From Sphingomonas sp. J315 (GTDB lineage: Bacteria; Pseudomonadota; Alphaproteobacteria; Sphingomonadales; Sphingomonadaceae), in contig NZ_CP088296.1 of NCBI RefSeq assembly GCF_024666595.1, positions 3,214,501 to 3,278,500 on the forward strand: a DNA stretch of 64,000 bases, written 5' to 3'. The notes under the pieces are model-generated. The model saw only the letters and a program-made list of their open reading frames with translations, ran no database searches and had not been told where the DNA came from. The position numbers and the translations under genes were made by a program. This document shows positions 9,101-18,431 of the stretch, in pieces (the stretch's first letter is position 1; each line of letters starts with the position of its first letter).

Positions 9101-9444
9101 GCGTTCTCGCAATTCTTTTTGCTATGGCGGCGAATGGCCCATCTGAATCGGTGCGGATCCGTATCAGCCATCAGTTTATCGCTGCCGTAGCGAAAGATCG
9201 CGATCCGGTCGCCACCGGCGTGGTCCAGGCGCTGACGGCCGAGCAGGCGGCACAGTTGAAGGCGTTCAAGTCGTGCAAGCCTGCTGTGCTGTCTCAGCCC
9301 CGCGCACCGAACCTCTCGTCAATCCTTTGGAGGTGTCGGGAGGATCGCAAGGAGGTGATGTGGGTGACCGAACTTCTGTTCGACGGGTCAAAAGTTGTCT
9401 CGATCGAGATTTTCCCTGCCTCCTCGCGGCCGGGCATAGGTTGA
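9097..9444 (+). CDS. hypothetical protein, probably exported
   Basis: Not recognised. The GTG at 9097 overlaps the previous stop (GTGA). The 115-residue product starts with a short hydrophobic stretch (VSVLAILFAMAANG), possibly a signal peptide. Two cysteines, about 61 and 80, could pair if it is exported. It is the third gene of the insert between nuoD and nuoE and ends 6 bases before nuoE. Codon use is more relaxed than in the nuo genes. Confidence 0.5.
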   Translation: MSVLAILFAMAANGPSESVRIRISHQFIAAVAKDRDPVATGVVQALTAEQAAQLKAFKSCKPAVLSQPRAPNLSSILWRCREDRKEVMWVTELLFDGSKVVSIEIFPASSRPGIG

Positions 9445-9450
9445 ACTGGT

Positions 9451-10119
9451 ATGGCTGACGCAAACGCAATCGAAGACACGCCGGAACTCCGCGCACGCTG
9501 GGGCGGGTTCGCCTGGACGGCGGAGAACGCCAAAAAGGCGGCGACCATCCGCGCGCGCTATCCCGAGGGGCGGCAGATGAGCTGCACCATCCCCTATCTC
9601 GACCTCGCCCAGCGTCAGGTCGGGGCGGAGACGGATACGCAGGGCTGGCTGCCGATCCCGGTGATCGAATTCGTCGCGCGTGAGCTCGACATGGCGGTGA
9701 TCCGCGTGCTCGAGGTCGCGACTTTCTACACCATGTTCAATCTGCAACCGGTCGGCAAATATCATGTGCAGGTGTGCGGCACGACGCCGTGCTGGCTGCG
9801 CGGATCGGACGAGGTGTTCGCCGCGTGCAAGAACCGCGGCATGGCCAAGGGCAAGACCACGCCCGACGGCTTGTTCACGCTGACCGAGGTCGAGTGCATG
9901 GGCAATTGCGCCTCCGCGCCGATGGTCCAGATCAACGACGATAATTTCGAGGATCTGAACTACGACCGCACCGTCGCGATCCTCGACGCGCTGGCGCAGG
10001 GCAAGAGCCCCAAGGCGGGCACGCAGGAGCCCGGCCGCCACACCGTCGAGCCGCTTGGCGGCCCGACCACGCTGACCGCAATGGTGTCCGAAAACCACGA
10101 TTACAGGAGCGAATGGTGA
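9451..10119 (+). CDS. nuoE: NADH-quinone oxidoreductase subunit E
   Basis: 24-kDa subunit of the NADH-dehydrogenase module, binding the [2Fe-2S] cluster N1a. The 222-residue protein has the thioredoxin-like fold with ligands Cys109, Cys114, Cys149 and Cys153 (VCGTTPCW and ECMGNCASAP). A 60-residue C-terminal tail follows the domain. The ATG at 9451 follows the insert genes directly; the stop overlaps the start of a tiny membrane-protein gene. Confidence 0.96.
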   Translation: MADANAIEDTPELRARWGGFAWTAENAKKAATIRARYPEGRQMSCTIPYLDLAQRQVGAETDTQGWLPIPVIEFVARELDMAVIRVLEVATFYTMFNLQPVGKYHVQVCGTTPCWLRGSDEVFAACKNRGMAKGKTTPDGLFTLTEVECMGNCASAPMVQINDDNFEDLNYDRTVAILDALAQGKSPKAGTQEPGRHTVEPLGGPTTLTAMVSENHDYRSEW

Positions 10120-10286
10120 GCAAGAACACGATCTTCACGATCCTCGCCATCATCGGTGGCATCGTCGTCGCAATCTGGGCGCTGAAGCTCGCCGCGAAGC
10201 TGTTCGTGCCGCTGCTCGTCATCGGCGCGGGCGTCGCGATCTATCTCGCGGTCAAGGACAACAAGCGTATCGGGGGGCCGCGCTAA
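10116..10286 (+). CDS. 56-residue membrane protein between nuoE and nuoF
   Basis: A short gene in an unbroken frame. The GTG at 10116 overlaps the nuoE stop (GTGA) with AGGAG 6 nt upstream; an ATG at 10113 is the alternative start. The product begins [19 protein letters not shown], is almost entirely hydrophobic in two segments (about 6-22 and 29-45) and ends in a basic tail ([11 protein letters not shown]). The stop at 10284-10286 lies one base before the nuoF ATG. Tight coupling on both sides supports a real gene. The function is unknown; an assembly or accessory role in complex I is speculation. Confidence 0.7.
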   Translation: MSKNTIFTILAIIGGIVVAIWALKLAAKLFVPLLVIGAGVAIYLAVKDNKRIGGPR

Positions 10287-10287
10287 G

Positions 10288-11592
10288 ATGCTCGCGGACA
10301 AGGACCGGATTTTCACCAACCTCTACGGCTATCAGCCGTGGACCCTGGACGCTGCGATCAAACGCGGCGCGTGGGACAATACCAAGAAGCTGCTCGAACT
10401 CGGCCCCGACACGATCATCGAGAAGATCAAGGCGTCGGGCCTGCGCGGGCGCGGCGGGGCGGGGTTCCCGACCGGCATGAAGTGGAGCTTCATGCCCAAG
10501 AACCCGACGCCCGAGCGGCCGAGCTTCCTGGTCATCAATGCCGACGAATCCGAACCGGGTTCGTGCAAGGACCGCGAGATCATCCGCCACGACCCGCATT
10601 TGCTGCTCGAAGGCGCGCTGGTCGCGGGCTTCGCGATGCGCGCGCGTGCGGCCTATATCTATATTCGCGGCGAATATATCCGCGAGGCCGAGACGCTGTT
10701 CAAGGCGATCGAGGAAGCCTACGCCAAGGGCCTGCTGGGCAAGAATGCCTGCGGTTCGGGCTATGATTTCGACGTCTTCTGCCATCGCGGCGCGGGCGCC
10801 TATATCTGCGGCGAAGAGACCGCGATGATCGAGAGCCTGGAGGGCAAGAAGGGCCAGCCGCGCCTCAAGCCGCCCTTCCCGGCGGGCGCGGGCCTTTATG
10901 GCTGCCCGACCACGGTCAACAATGTGGAATCGATCGCGGTTGCGCCCACGATCCTGCGCCGCAGCCCCGAATGGTTCGCGAGCTTTGGCCGTGAGAACAA
11001 CAAGGGCACCAAGCTGTTCCAGATCAGCGGGCACGTCGAAAAGCCGTGCGTGGTCGAGGAAAGCATGTCGATCCCGTTCCGCGAGCTGATCGAAAAGCAT
11101 TGCGGCGGCATTCGTGGCGGCTGGGACAACCTGCTCGCCGTGATCCCTGGCGGATCGTCGGTGCCGCTGGTTCCGGCGGCGGAGATCATGGACGCGCCGA
11201 TGGATTTCGACGGCCTGCGCTCGCTCGGATCGGGCCTGGGCACCGCCGCCGTGATCGTGATGGACAAGTCCACCGACATCGTCGCCGCGATCAGCCGCAT
11301 CAGCTATTTCTACAAGCATGAGAGCTGCGGCCAGTGCACCCCGTGCCGTGAGGGCACCGGCTGGATGTGGCGCGTGATGGAGCGGATGCGCACCGGCGAC
11401 GCCGACATCAGCGAGATCGACACGCTGTTCAACGTCACCAAGCAGGTCGAAGGCCACACCATCTGCGCGCTCGGCGACGCGGCGGCATGGCCGATCCAGG
11501 GGCTGATCAAGCATTTCCGGCCCGAAATGGAGCGCCGGATCATCGAAAAGCAGGGCGGGGGACTTTCGCCAATGCAAGAGGCAGCGGAATAA
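10288..11592 (+). CDS. nuoF: NADH-quinone oxidoreductase subunit F
   Basis: 51-kDa subunit that binds NADH, FMN and the [4Fe-4S] cluster N3. The 434-residue protein has [13 protein letters not shown] (51-63, NADH/FMN loop), the [15 protein letters not shown] segment, and cluster ligands Cys347, Cys350, Cys353 (ESCGQCTPC) with Cys393 in HTICALGD. Its stop overlaps the nuoG ATG by one base. Confidence 0.97.
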   Translation: MLADKDRIFTNLYGYQPWTLDAAIKRGAWDNTKKLLELGPDTIIEKIKASGLRGRGGAGFPTGMKWSFMPKNPTPERPSFLVINADESEPGSCKDREIIRHDPHLLLEGALVAGFAMRARAAYIYIRGEYIREAETLFKAIEEAYAKGLLGKNACGSGYDFDVFCHRGAGAYICGEETAMIESLEGKKGQPRLKPPFPAGAGLYGCPTTVNNVESIAVAPTILRRSPEWFASFGRENNKGTKLFQISGHVEKPCVVEESMSIPFRELIEKHCGGIRGGWDNLLAVIPGGSSVPLVPAAEIMDAPMDFDGLRSLGSGLGTAAVIVMDKSTDIVAAISRISYFYKHESCGQCTPCREGTGWMWRVMERMRTGDADISEIDTLFNVTKQVEGHTICALGDAAAWPIQGLIKHFRPEMERRIIEKQGGGLSPMQEAAE

Positions 11593-13613
11593 TGCCCAAG
11601 CTGACCGTAGACGGGATCGAAGTCGAAGTCCCCGCAGGTGCCACCGTGCTCCAGGCGTGCGAGGCTGCGGGCAAGGAAATCCCGCGTTTCTGCTATCACG
11701 AGCGCCTCAGCATCGCGGGCAATTGCCGCATGTGCCTGGTCGAGGTGAAGCCCGGGCCGCCCAAGCCGCAGGCGTCGTGCGCGCTGCCCGCCGCCGACAA
11801 TCAGGACGTCCGCACCGACAGCGCGATGGTGAAGGCCGCGCGCGAAGGCGTGATGGAGTTCCTGCTGATCAACCACCCGCTCGATTGCCCGATCTGCGAT
11901 CAGGGCGGCGAGTGCGATCTGCAGGACCAGTCGATCGCGTACGGGCGCGGGCACAGCCGCTACACCGAGAACAAGCGCGCGGTGACCGAGAAGTACATGG
12001 GCCCCATCGTCAAGACGGTGATGACCCGCTGCATCCAGTGCACCCGCTGCGTCCGCTTTGCCGAAGAGGTCGCGGGCGTGGAGGAGATCGGCGCGATCTA
12101 TCGCGGCGAGAATATGCAGATCACGTCGTATCTGGAGAAGGCGGTCACGTCCGAACTGTCGGGCAATGTCGTCGACCTGTGCCCGGTCGGCGCGCTGACG
12201 TCGAAGCCCTATGCGTTCGAAGCGCGGCCGTGGGAGCTGAAGAAGACGCTGGCGATCGACGTGATGGACGCGGTCGGCACCAATATCCGCATCGACAGCC
12301 GCGGTCGCGGCGTGCTGCGCGTCCTCCCGCGCATCAACGAAGACGTGAACGAGGAATGGGCGCACGACAAGACGCGCCACCATGTCGACGGCCTCAGCTT
12401 CCGCCGGCTCGACAAGCCCTATGTCCGCAAGGACGGCAGACTGGTCGAAGCGACATGGGACGAGGCGTTCGCGGCGATCGCCGTCGCGGCCAAGGGTGCG
12501 GGCGACAAGGTTGCCGCGATCCATGGCGACCTGCTCGATTGCGAGACGATCTTCGCCGCCAAGAAGCTGGTCCAGTCGTTCGGCTCGACCCTGCTCGAAG
12601 GGCGTCAGACCGGCATGGCGTATGACACGTCGTCGTTGTCGGCGGTAAATTTCAACACCACGATCGCGGGTGTCGAAACGGCGGACGTGATCCTGCTGGT
12701 CGGAACGAACCTGCGCTGGGAAGCGCCGCTGGTGAACACCCGCGTGCGCAAGGCGATCAAGCGCGGCGCCAAGGTCTTCGCAATCGGGCCGGAAACCGAC
12801 CTGACCTACAAAACGACGTGGCTCGGCAACGATCTCGGCCTGCTCGGCAAGCTGCCCAAGGCGGCGGCGGATGCGTTCAAGGATGCGGCACGCCCGATGG
12901 TGATCGTCGGCGGCGCGGCGCTCAAGAACGGGCATGGCGCGGCATTGGCGCTGGCGAAGAAGCTGAACCTTGTGCGCGAAGGCTGGAACGGCTTCAACGT
13001 GCTGCACATGGCGGCGAGCCGCATGGGCGGCTTGATGCTCGGTTTCGCGTCGAAGGGCGGCATTGCCGACATCGTCGCGGCAAGCCCCAAGCTGACCTTC
13101 TTCCTCGGCGCGGACGAAGTGGATTTCTCCAACTTCGCCAACAGCTTCAACGTCTATATCGGCCATCATGGCGACAAGGGTGCACATGCGGCGGACGTGA
13201 TCCTGCCGGGCGCGAGCTATGCCGAGAAGCATGGCACCTATGTCAACCTGGAAGGCCGGGTCCAGCGCAGCGAGAAGGCGGTTTCGGCCCCCGGCGACGC
13301 GCGTGAGGATTGGACGATCCTGCGCGCCCTGTCCGAAGTGATGGGCAAGACGCTGCCGTTCGACAGCTTTGGCGAACTGCGCGCGGCAATGGCCGCCGAA
13401 GTGCCGGCGCTGGGCAGCGAAGGGCTCGCCAGCTTTGGCTGGAACCCGCCCGCGCTGGATGCGAAGGGGGAATGGGCCAAGGGAGAAGAGGAAATCGCTT
13501 ACCCGATCGCCGACTTCTACCTGACCAATGCCATCTGCCGCGCATCGCCGACGATGCAGCGCTGCTCGGCCGAACTGATCCACGGCGAGGATTTCGCGGA
13601 GGCGGCGGAGTGA
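11592..13613 (+). CDS. nuoG: NADH-quinone oxidoreductase subunit G
   Basis: Largest peripheral subunit (673 residues) and electron relay of complex I. The ATG at 11592 overlaps the nuoF stop; the frame is open upstream only as a nuoF shadow. The N-terminal [2Fe-2S] domain has Cys34, Cys45, Cys48 and Cys63. The His-Cys3 cluster has His95, Cys99, Cys102 and Cys108 (HPLDCPICDQGGECDLQ). The following [4Fe-4S] motif is RCIQCTRCVRF with a distal LCPVGAL. The remainder is the molybdopterin-oxidoreductase-like domain, which lacks a cofactor in this family. A palindromic repeat follows before nuoH. Confidence 0.97.
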   Translation: MPKLTVDGIEVEVPAGATVLQACEAAGKEIPRFCYHERLSIAGNCRMCLVEVKPGPPKPQASCALPAADNQDVRTDSAMVKAAREGVMEFLLINHPLDCPICDQGGECDLQDQSIAYGRGHSRYTENKRAVTEKYMGPIVKTVMTRCIQCTRCVRFAEEVAGVEEIGAIYRGENMQITSYLEKAVTSELSGNVVDLCPVGALTSKPYAFEARPWELKKTLAIDVMDAVGTNIRIDSRGRGVLRVLPRINEDVNEEWAHDKTRHHVDGLSFRRLDKPYVRKDGRLVEATWDEAFAAIAVAAKGAGDKVAAIHGDLLDCETIFAAKKLVQSFGSTLLEGRQTGMAYDTSSLSAVNFNTTIAGVETADVILLVGTNLRWEAPLVNTRVRKAIKRGAKVFAIGPETDLTYKTTWLGNDLGLLGKLPKAAADAFKDAARPMVIVGGAALKNGHGAALALAKKLNLVREGWNGFNVLHMAASRMGGLMLGFASKGGIADIVAASPKLTFFLGADEVDFSNFANSFNVYIGHHGDKGAHAADVILPGASYAEKHGTYVNLEGRVQRSEKAVSAPGDAREDWTILRALSEVMGKTLPFDSFGELRAAMAAEVPALGSEGLASFGWNPPALDAKGEWAKGEEEIAYPIADFYLTNAICRASPTMQRCSAELIHGEDFAEAAE

Positions 13614-13627
13614 TGCGCTCCTCATTC

Positions 13628-13707
13628 GTCACCCCAGCGAAAGCTGGGGTCTTGTGCCGCAAGCGCGCGCTCTATTCTCTTGAGACCCCAGCTTTCGCTG
13701 GGGTGAC
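13628..13707. repeat. paired palindromic element, GTCACCCCAGC type, between nuoG and nuoH
   Basis: The left arm 13628-13652 (GTCACCCCAGCGAAAGCTGG then GGTCT) and the right arm 13683-13707 are perfect 25-nt inverted copies separated by 30 bases. Each arm is itself a hairpin: ACCCCAGC-GAAA-GCTGGGGT on the left, the complementary form on the right. The structure is a REP-doublet-like element inserted inside an operon without breaking a gene. Confidence 0.8.
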
Positions 13708-13719
13708 GGGTATGTTCGC

Positions 13720-14775
13720 ATGACCGACTTTTTCCAGAACACCCTCGGCATGTCCTTCGAATGGGCGTGGTTCGTCGCGACGATCGCGGGCATCCTGCTG
13801 ATCGCGCTGCCGCTGATGCTGGCGGTGGCGATGATCATCTATGCCGATCGCAAGATCTGGGCGGCGATCGCGCTGCGGCGCGGTCCGAACGTCGTCGGCC
13901 CGCTCGGCCTGCTCCAGTCGTTCGCGGACGGGCTCAAGGTCTTTCTTCAGGAAACCATCATCCCGTCGAGCGCGAACAAGGGGCTGTTCCTGCTCGCGCC
14001 GATCATCACCTTCACCGTCGCGCTGATCGTGTGGGCGGTGATCCCGTTCCAGGCGGGCGTGGTGCTGTCGAACATCAATGTCGGCCTGCTCTACATCCTC
14101 GCGGCGTCGTCGCTCGGCGTGTACGGCGTGATCCTGGCGGGCTGGTCGTCCAACTCGAAATATCCCTTCTATTCCGCGGTGCGCGCCGCGGCGCAGATGG
14201 TCAGCTATGAAGTCTCGATCGGTTTCGTGCTGATCGCGGTGGTGCTGTGGGCGGGGACGTTCAACCTGACCGGGATTGTCGAGGGGCAGCGCGGCCATGT
14301 CCTTGGCCTGTTCAACGGCTATGGCTTCAACCCGCTGCTGTTCCCGATGGCGGTGGTGTTCCTGATCTCCGCCCTCGCCGAAACTGCGCGCGCGCCGTTC
14401 GACCTGACCGAGGCGGAGGCGGAGCTGGTCGCCGGCTACCAGACCGAATATTCGTCGATGAGCTTCGCGCTGTTCTGGCTGGGCGAATATGCCAACGTCA
14501 TCCTGATGTGCACGCTCAACGCGGTGCTGTTCTGGGGTGGCTATTTGCCGCCGATCGACTGGGCGCCGCTCTATGCGGTGCCGGGCATCATCTGGCTGTT
14601 CGCCAAGATCCTGTTCTTCTTCTTCGTCTTCTCGTGGATCAAGGCGACCGTTCCGCGCTACCGCTATGACCAACTGATGCGCCTGGGCTGGAAAATCTTC
14701 CTCCCGCTGTCGCTGTTCTTCGTATTCCTGGTTTCCGGCTATCTGATGCTGGACCGCGTTGGAGTTCCCGCATGA
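13720..14775 (+). CDS. nuoH: NADH-quinone oxidoreductase subunit H
   Basis: Membrane subunit joining the peripheral arm to the proton-pumping arm and forming part of the quinone channel. The 351 residues have about eight membrane helices and the conserved loops [38 protein letters not shown] and the C-terminal [17 protein letters not shown]. It starts 13 bases after the palindromic repeat and overlaps nuoI by 4 nt. Confidence 0.97.
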   Translation: MTDFFQNTLGMSFEWAWFVATIAGILLIALPLMLAVAMIIYADRKIWAAIALRRGPNVVGPLGLLQSFADGLKVFLQETIIPSSANKGLFLLAPIITFTVALIVWAVIPFQAGVVLSNINVGLLYILAASSLGVYGVILAGWSSNSKYPFYSAVRAAAQMVSYEVSIGFVLIAVVLWAGTFNLTGIVEGQRGHVLGLFNGYGFNPLLFPMAVVFLISALAETARAPFDLTEAEAELVAGYQTEYSSMSFALFWLGEYANVILMCTLNAVLFWGGYLPPIDWAPLYAVPGIIWLFAKILFFFFVFSWIKATVPRYRYDQLMRLGWKIFLPLSLFFVFLVSGYLMLDRVGVPA

Positions 14776-15257
14776 GCGTCGCCCAACTCGTCCGTTCGTT
14801 CACCCTGTGGGAGTTCGTGAAGGCGCATGCCCTCACGCTGAGGTATCTCTTCAAGCCCAAGGCGACGATCAACTACCCGTATGAGAAGAACCCGCTCTCG
14901 CCCCGCTTTCGCGGCGAGCATGCGCTGCGCCGTTATCCGAACGGCGAAGAGCGCTGCATCGCGTGCAAGCTGTGCGAGGCGATCTGCCCTGCGCTGGCGA
15001 TCACGATCGAGGCCGAGCCGCGCGAGGACGGCAGCCGCCGCACCACGCGCTACGACATCGACATGACCAAGTGCATCTATTGCGGGCTGTGCGCCGAGGC
15101 ATGCCCGGTCGATGCGATCGTCGAGGGCCCCAATTTCGAATTCGCGACCGAAACGCGCGAGGAGTTGATCTATCACAAGGAAAAGCTGCTCGCGAACGGC
15201 GACCGCTGGGAACGCGCAATCGCCGCGAACCTTGCCGCCGATGCACCCTATCGTTAA
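14772..15257 (+). CDS. nuoI: NADH-quinone oxidoreductase subunit I
   Basis: Ferredoxin-like subunit with clusters N6a and N6b. The 161-residue protein has two complete CxxCxxCxxxCP motifs: Cys62/65/68/72 ([12 protein letters not shown]) and Cys101/104/107/111 ([12 protein letters not shown]). The ATG overlaps the nuoH stop. A 30-base gap separates it from nuoJ. Confidence 0.97.
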   Translation: MSVAQLVRSFTLWEFVKAHALTLRYLFKPKATINYPYEKNPLSPRFRGEHALRRYPNGEERCIACKLCEAICPALAITIEAEPREDGSRRTTRYDIDMTKCIYCGLCAEACPVDAIVEGPNFEFATETREELIYHKEKLLANGDRWERAIAANLAADAPYR

Positions 15258-15287
15258 GCGCGCGGCACCAAAGGGGCACATGATTCC

Positions 15288-15914
15288 GTGATTCAAGCAA
15301 TCGCCTTCTATCTCTTCGCCGGGGTGGTAATCCTCTCCGCCGCGATGACGATTACCGCCCGCAATCCCGTTCATTCGGTGCTGTGGCTGATCCTGGCGTT
15401 CTTCAACGCCGCCGGGCTGATGGTACTCGCAGGCGCCGAGTTTATCGCGATGCTGCTGGTCATCGTCTATGTCGGCGCGGTCGCGGTGCTGTTCCTGTTC
15501 GTCGTGATGATGCTCGACATCGACTTTGCCGAGCTGCGCGCCGGGTTCGTGCGCTACGCCATGTTCGGCCTCGCCATCGCGGTTGCGCTGGCGGCGGAGA
15601 TCGTCATCGGCACCTTTGCGTGGAGCGCGGGCAAGATCGATCTGGCCAAGCGCGTCGCCCCGATCGACCCCGACACTGCACTCGGCCAGGTGTCGAATAT
15701 CGAAGCGGTCGGCATGCTGCTCTACACCCGCTATCTGTATCTGTTCGAGGCTGCCGGCTTCATCCTGCTCGTCGCCATGGTCGGCGCGATCGTGCTGACC
15801 CACCGCCAGCGCGGCGGGGTGATGAAGCAGAATGTCTGGCGCCAGATCAACCGGCGTCAGAAGGACGCGACCCGCAACGTCAACCAGCCCGTCGGGCAGG
15901 GGGTGGAGCTGTGA
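15288..15914 (+). CDS. nuoJ: NADH-quinone oxidoreductase subunit J
   Basis: Membrane subunit with five predicted helices, 208 residues. The GTG at 15288 is preceded by AAGGGG at 15271-15276; a nearer ATG (15280) is followed at once by a stop in its frame and is unusable. The conserved helix [18 protein letters not shown] and the [21 protein letters not shown] segment are clear. The basic C-terminal tail reaches the nuoK start (GTGA overlap). Confidence 0.95.
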   Translation: MIQAIAFYLFAGVVILSAAMTITARNPVHSVLWLILAFFNAAGLMVLAGAEFIAMLLVIVYVGAVAVLFLFVVMMLDIDFAELRAGFVRYAMFGLAIAVALAAEIVIGTFAWSAGKIDLAKRVAPIDPDTALGQVSNIEAVGMLLYTRYLYLFEAAGFILLVAMVGAIVLTHRQRGGVMKQNVWRQINRRQKDATRNVNQPVGQGVEL

Positions 15915-16216
15915 TCGGAATCACCCATTATCTCGTCGTCAGCGCGATCCTGTTCACCATGGGCGTGCTGGGCATCTTCATGAACCGCAAGAACCTCATC
16001 GTCATCCTGATGGCGATCGAGCTGATCCTGCTCAGCGTGAACCTCAACCTCGTCGCCTTCTCGTCGTACCTTGGCGACATGGTGGGTCAGGTGTTCGCCA
16101 TGTTCGTGCTGACCGTTGCGGCGGGTGAGGCCGCGATCGGTCTCGCCATCCTCGTCATCTATTTCCGCGGCCGCGGCACGATCTCGGTCGACGACGTCAA
16201 TCGGATGAAGGGCTGA
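15911..16216 (+). CDS. nuoK: NADH-quinone oxidoreductase subunit K
   Basis: Small three-helix antiporter-like subunit (MrpC homologue), 101 residues as usual. The GTG at 15911 overlaps the nuoJ stop. Visible are the two membrane glutamates of the family in [12 protein letters not shown] and [11 protein letters not shown], and the ending [18 protein letters not shown] palindromic element separates it from nuoL. Confidence 0.96.
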   Translation: MIGITHYLVVSAILFTMGVLGIFMNRKNLIVILMAIELILLSVNLNLVAFSSYLGDMVGQVFAMFVLTVAAGEAAIGLAILVIYFRGRGTISVDDVNRMKG

Positions 16217-16233
16217 TGCGCGTGAAGAAGCTC

Positions 16234-16313
16234 GTCATGCCAGCGAAAGCTGGCATCTCCCTCCTCCAGCGTGCGCCCTCGTGGCACGAGACCCCAGCTT
16301 TCGCTGGGGTGAC
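16234..16313. repeat. paired palindromic element, GTCAnCCCAGC type, between nuoK and nuoL
   Basis: Same architecture and total length (80 bases) as the element at 13628. The left arm hairpin has ATGCCAGC-GAAA-GCTGGCAT where the right arm and the other copy have ACCCCAGC/GCTGGGGT. The changes at the base of the left stem are paired on both sides, so the hairpin is kept. Confidence 0.78.
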
Positions 16314-16325
16314 GGGGTTGTTTTG

Positions 16326-18431
16326 ATGTCTTCGATCCATTTCATCGTTTTCCTGCCGCTGCTGGCAGCGATCGTCGCGGGGTTCAGCAATCGCGCGTTC
16401 GGGACAGTGTTCCCGAAGATCGTCACCACCGGCGCGCTGCTGATCGCGGCGGGGCTGAGCTGGCCCGTGTTCATCGGGTTCATGACCGGCGCGAACGAGC
16501 CGCAGGTGGTTCAGGTGCTGACCTGGATGCGCTCTGGCGATCTCGACGTCAGTTGGGCACTCCGCGTCGACAGCTTGACCGCCGTCATGCTGGTCGTGGT
16601 CACCAGCGTCTCGGCGCTCGTCCACCTGTATAGCTGGGGCTATATGGAAGAGGACCCGGATCAGCCGCGCTTCTTCGCGTATCTCTCGCTGTTCACCTTC
16701 GCCATGCTGATGCTGGTGACCGCCGATAACCTGCTGCAGATGTTCTTCGGCTGGGAAGGCGTCGGTCTCGCCAGCTATCTGCTGATCGGCTTCTGGTTCA
16801 AGAAGCCGTCGGCCAACGCCGCCGCGATCAAGGCGTTCGTGGTCAACCGTGTCGGCGATCTCGGCTTCATGCTCGGCATCTTTGGCGTGTTCCTGGTGTT
16901 CGGCACCATCTCGATCCCCGAAATCCTCGAAGCTGCGCCCGGCATGGCGGGCAGCACGATCGGCTTCCTGGGCTATCGCGTCGACACGCTGACCGTGCTC
17001 TGCCTGCTGCTGTTCGTCGGCGCGATGGGCAAGTCGGCGCAGCTTGGCCTGCACACTTGGTTGCCCGACGCGATGGAAGGCCCGACCCCGGTTTCGGCGC
17101 TGATCCACGCGGCGACGATGGTCACCGCGGGCGTGTTCATGGTCTGCCGCCTGTCGCCGCTGTTCGAACAGGCGCCGATCGCACTCGGCTTCGTCACCTT
17201 TATCGGTGCGGCGACCTGCCTGTTCGCCGCGACGGTCGGCACGACGCAGACCGACATCAAGCGCGTCATCGCCTATTCGACCTGTTCGCAGCTCGGATAC
17301 ATGTTCTTCGCTGCGGGCGTCGGCATGTATGGCGCGGCGATGTTCCACCTGTTCACCCACGCCTTCTTCAAGGCGCTGCTGTTCCTGGGTGCCGGCTCGG
17401 TGATCCACGCGATGCACCATGAGCAGGACATGCGTTACTATGGCGGCCTGCGGAAGCACATCCCGGTCACCTTCTGGACGATGATGGCGGGCACGCTCGC
17501 GATCACCGGCGTCGGCATCTACTGGCTCCATGCCGGGTTCGCGGGCTTCCACTCCAAGGACGCGATCCTCGAGGCGGCATACGCATCGGGCTGGGGCCAG
17601 GGCGCGTTCTGGGTCGGCGTGTTCGCCGCACTGCTGACGAGTTTCTACTCGTGGCGCCTGATGTTCCTCACCTTCTTCGGCAAGCCGCGCTGGACCCAGT
17701 CGGAGCATATCCAGCACGCGCTGCATGACTCGCACGGCCATGACCACGCGCATGACGAGGCGCATGGCCACGCGGTCGCGCATGCGGAGAACCCGCCGGC
17801 GCAGGAAGATGCGGGTCACGAGCCGCATGCCCATGCGCATGGCGCACATGAGACGGCGGACGGGACCGGCGGCTATCATCCGCACGAAAGCCCGCTGCCG
17901 ATGATGATCCCGCTGCTGGTGCTCAGCCTCGGCGCGGTGTTCGCGGGCTTCGCGTTCAACAAGTTCTTCATCCAGCCCGAGGCTGGCGAGATCTTCTGGA
18001 AGGGCGCGGTCGCGTTCGACGAGCATCTGGCGAACGCGATGCACGAAGTGCCGTTGTGGGTGAAGCTGTCGGCCAGCATCGTCATGCTGCTCGGCCTGTT
18101 CGGGGCATGGGTCGCGTACATCAAGTCGCCGACCATCCCGGCGCGCTTCACCGCGACCTTCTCGCTCCTCTACAAGTTCCTGCTGAACAAGTGGTATTTC
18201 GACGAGCTGTACAATGTGCTGTTCGTGAAGCCCGCCTTCTGGTTCGGTCGCCTGTTCTGGAAGCGGGGCGACGAGGGGCTGATCGACCGGTTCGGCCCCA
18301 ACGGCTCCGCTGCGGCGGTCAGGTTCGCGGGTGTGTGGAGCGGCCGCCTCCAGTCCGGATATGTCTATAGCTATGCGTTCGTCATGCTGATCGGCCTGAC
18401 CGCAGCCGTTACCTGGGTGATCACGCGATGA
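16326..18431 (+). CDS. nuoL: NADH-quinone oxidoreductase subunit L with His-rich loop
   Basis: Distal proton-pumping subunit with the long lateral helix, 701 residues from the ATG at 16326. The antiporter-like core is intact: [16 protein letters not shown] with the membrane Glu, [33 protein letters not shown], and the discontinuous helix SQLGYMF. Residues about 460-520 are a histidine-rich insertion with repeated HxH and HGH elements ([24 protein letters not shown]). Such inserts occur in some alphaproteobacterial NuoL, and metal binding is a reasonable guess. It overlaps nuoM by 4 nt. Confidence 0.96.
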   Translation: MSSIHFIVFLPLLAAIVAGFSNRAFGTVFPKIVTTGALLIAAGLSWPVFIGFMTGANEPQVVQVLTWMRSGDLDVSWALRVDSLTAVMLVVVTSVSALVHLYSWGYMEEDPDQPRFFAYLSLFTFAMLMLVTADNLLQMFFGWEGVGLASYLLIGFWFKKPSANAAAIKAFVVNRVGDLGFMLGIFGVFLVFGTISIPEILEAAPGMAGSTIGFLGYRVDTLTVLCLLLFVGAMGKSAQLGLHTWLPDAMEGPTPVSALIHAATMVTAGVFMVCRLSPLFEQAPIALGFVTFIGAATCLFAATVGTTQTDIKRVIAYSTCSQLGYMFFAAGVGMYGAAMFHLFTHAFFKALLFLGAGSVIHAMHHEQDMRYYGGLRKHIPVTFWTMMAGTLAITGVGIYWLHAGFAGFHSKDAILEAAYASGWGQGAFWVGVFAALLTSFYSWRLMFLTFFGKPRWTQSEHIQHALHDSHGHDHAHDEAHGHAVAHAENPPAQEDAGHEPHAHAHGAHETADGTGGYHPHESPLPMMIPLLVLSLGAVFAGFAFNKFFIQPEAGEIFWKGAVAFDEHLANAMHEVPLWVKLSASIVMLLGLFGAWVAYIKSPTIPARFTATFSLLYKFLLNKWYFDELYNVLFVKPAFWFGRLFWKRGDEGLIDRFGPNGSAAAVRFAGVWSGRLQSGYVYSYAFVMLIGLTAAVTWVITR

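Noticed and set aside
11310..13625. A 771-residue minus-strand reading frame opposite nuoF/nuoG
   Set aside because: High-GC antisense shadow of well-recognised nuo genes; its composition is Arg/Ala/His-rich without domains. The same applies to the long minus-strand frames at 6833-8395, 16197-18044, 18371-20059 and 54175-55932.
13628..13707. Transcription terminator between nuoG and nuoH
   Set aside because: The element is a doublet of hairpins without T-runs, and the operon plainly continues; it is better explained as a dispersed palindromic repeat.
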